Source: JACJWR01 sp964627505
Lineage (GTDB): Bacteria > Actinomycetota > Actinomycetes > S36-B12 > UBA10799
NCBI GenBank assembly: GCA_964627505.1
Contig: CAZVKB010000141.1
Coordinates: forward strand, 1 to 6,702
Direction: 5' to 3'
Length of the DNA: 6,702 bases
Position numbers and translations under genes: made by a program. The notes under the pieces are model-generated. The model saw nothing but the letters and a program-made list of their open reading frames with translations, did not search any database and had not been told where the DNA came from. This document shows positions 5,584 through 6,702 of this stretch, piece after piece (position 1 is the stretch's first letter; the number at the start of each line of letters is the position of its first letter).

Positions 5584-5893
5584 ACATGCTGATGCCGATG
5601 ACCAGTGCCTGCGGCATCTCGTAGGTCTGCGTCACATCGGGCCAGGTCATCGAGACCCCGTCGGCTTACTTCACGGCTTTCAAGTCGAAGCGGCGCTGGG
5701 CTTCACCATCGGACTTTGAGCCAGGGAAGGATTCCGCAACGAGGCTCTCACCATTGTCAATGACTCGGGCATACCTGGCTACTCTCGGGCGCCGAGATTC
5801 ATCGCTGACGAACTCGGCCATGCGCACTCCGAGCAGCTGCTTGCGAGGAATATCGAGAAATTCGCACGCCGCGTCGTTTAGTTGCACCCCCAA
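5564..5893 (-). pseudogene. PAS-domain protein fragment with in-frame TAA
   Basis: From 5893 the minus strand reads L-N-D-A-A-C-E-F-L-D-I-P-R-K-Q-L-L-G-V-R-M-A-E-F-V, then Y-A-R-V-I-D-N-G-E-S-L and F-D-L-K-A-V-K, the pattern of a PAS sensor domain. A TAA at 5668-5666 interrupts it. The same frame continues A-D-G-V-S-M-T-W-P-D-V-T-Q-T-Y-E, the conserved end of the domain, and stops at TAG 5566-5564. No ATG or GTG with a plausible leader precedes it: the frame stays open upstream past 5950 without a usable start, so the 5' portion is missing. No output domain (EAL, GGDEF, kinase) is present. Its 3' end overlaps the DUF429 remnant by 20 bp tail to tail. Confidence 0.6.
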
Positions 5894-6090
5894 GAAGTAG
5901 AACCGAATGAGGCACTCGTTGTTGAATCGGTTCGTATGGCTCGGGGGGATGCCCGATGTCGCTGCTATGGCTGCGTCTCTTGAGGTGCCGAACTGACAGT
6001 AAATGACCAGGTCGGCTGTCCGGCAAACGTGGTTTTCCAGGAGGCAGAACAGTTCGCCTGAGTTCGCCGGTTGCGTCGCGCCGCGGCAGT
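5894..6090. other. No supportable gene
   Basis: The PAS frame stays open through this stretch on the minus strand, and another minus frame overlaps it, but neither shows recognisable motifs or a good start. I see no RNA gene or clear terminator. Confidence 0.4.
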
Positions 6091-6702
6091 ATGATGTGGA
6101 ACTTGTTGAGCACGCTACTGCGAGAGCGAAGCGATATTATCCAGCCCGTGGATGTTGAGAAAGAGCCATGGAATCCACCGATTTTTCGGGGGAAGCACAA
6201 CGGTTATCGGTTTTCAAGTTCTCGCGAGATCTTCATCACGCACGTTGAAAACGGTGTCGCGGAAAAGTATCGACTGGAACCGCCAAGCCCTGAACTCAAC
6301 CGCATCGTTGGCCGGGGCCGCATCCGCGTTGGAGCTCCGTATGAGGGAAAGTTCATGATCAACGAGTGGGGACGAGTCCTCGTCAATTACGACGGGGCAA
6401 TCTGGAGAGTTGGCGAGTACTCAGGCAGTTTGAATTGCGTAGGACCTCGCGGCTTGCTCACGTCATCAGCCCCAAGCTCTCTCCAACCGGGGAGTCCCTG
6501 GCCCGGTCCCCGGATCGGCATGCGATATGCGCTAGCAGTCTCGGGAGCAGATGTCTATTGTCGACTCGTACTGGGTGAAGGCATTGCGAAAAAGGTAATG
6601 CTTACCAAAGTGAACTCTAATGCCACCTACGCCATCCATCGATGGGGCAAAATTCGACCGAGAGGTGGAAATTTGTTCATCAATGCCGCGCGGGAATTGT
6701 TT
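6091..6702 (+). CDS. Uncharacterised protein, partial at right edge
   Basis: A single open frame of 204 codons runs from ATG 6091 (or ATG 6094) to the window edge with no stop; the nearest upstream in-frame stop is TGA 6004-6006. Internal landmarks are E-K-E-P-W-N-P-P, E-I-F-I-T-H-V-E-N-G-V, G-R-G-R-I-R-V-G-A-P-Y, N-E-W-G-R-V-L-V-N-Y-D-G, R-I-G-M-R-Y-A-L-A-V-S-G-A-D and L-F-I-N-A-A-R-E-L-F. It appears beta-rich and soluble; no signal peptide or membrane segment is visible. I do not recognise the family. Codons ending in A or T are commoner than in the rit genes, suggesting separate acquisition. There is no convincing Shine-Dalgarno at 6091, so a later start such as GTG 6148 is possible. The length of uninterrupted frame is the main support. 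Confidence 0.6.
   Translation, partial: MMWNLLSTLLRERSDIIQPVDVEKEPWNPPIFRGKHNGYRFSSSREIFITHVENGVAEKYRLEPPSPELNRIVGRGRIRVGAPYEGKFMINEWGRVLVNYDGAIWRVGEYSGSLNCVGPRGLLTSSAPSSLQPGSPWPGPRIGMRYALAVSGADVYCRLVLGEGIAKKVMLTKVNSNATYAIHRWGKIRPRGGNLFINAARELF

Noticed and set aside
5799..6386. Open frames on either strand across 5799-6386 (minus 5799-6200 and 6204-6386, plus 6152-6358)
   Set aside because: The minus 5799-6200 frame overlaps the PAS fragment and lacks motifs; the others are shadows of the continuous plus-strand frame starting at 6091.

Overview
The window is high-GC, actinomycete-type DNA (the protein flavours suggest Mycobacteriales such as Mycobacterium, Rhodococcus or Gordonia; genus not provable from sequence alone). 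It comes from a draft scaffold: two 10-N gaps (3486-3495, 4421-4430) interrupt coding sequence.

Centre, about 614-4067: a complete RIT-type (recombinase-in-trio) mobile element. Three tyrosine recombinase genes lie head to tail on the minus strand (ritA 3934-2641, ritB 2644-1711, ritC 1711-722), with start and stop codons overlapping by 4 and 1 nt, between 39-bp perfect terminal inverted repeats (639-677 and 4030-4068). The ends are built from a repeated 9-bp arm, TTATGCCGA, in a mirror-symmetric array. The left end carries an additional 26 bp holding a 20-bp perfect palindrome. ritB carries an apparent 2-nt deletion that removes its nucleophilic tyrosine and fuses its frame to ritC. The N gap lies in ritA.

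The element sits inside a plus-strand NYN-domain (PIN-like nuclease, LabA/DUF88 type) gene. The first 11 codons (575-607, ending V-D-G-F) are left of the element. The remainder (4068-4633, starting N-L-Y-F-G) is right of it, so the split falls on a codon boundary inside the signature DGFNLY motif. The hexamers at the two junctions (ACGCTC at 608-613, AACCTC at 4068-4073) are similar but not identical. This looks like coupling-sequence insertion by a tyrosine recombinase rather than a transposase target duplication.

Left flank, 1-574: a minus-strand pair of short overlapping frames, a TetR-like N-terminal remnant (400-242) and a DUF6036-like fragment running off the edge (242-1), then an intergenic stretch with a terminator-like hairpin. 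Right flank, 4611-5893: three decayed or error-damaged genes, namely an unrecognised minus-strand gene in three frames, a DUF429 gene with a frameshift and lost 3' end, and a PAS-domain fragment with an in-frame TAA. From 6091 to the right edge a continuous plus-strand frame of visibly lower GC encodes an unrecognised protein.

Overall this is an accessory, decaying region serving as a landing zone for a trio-recombinase element. Several frameshifts could be sequencing errors in a draft, and this cannot be settled from the window.
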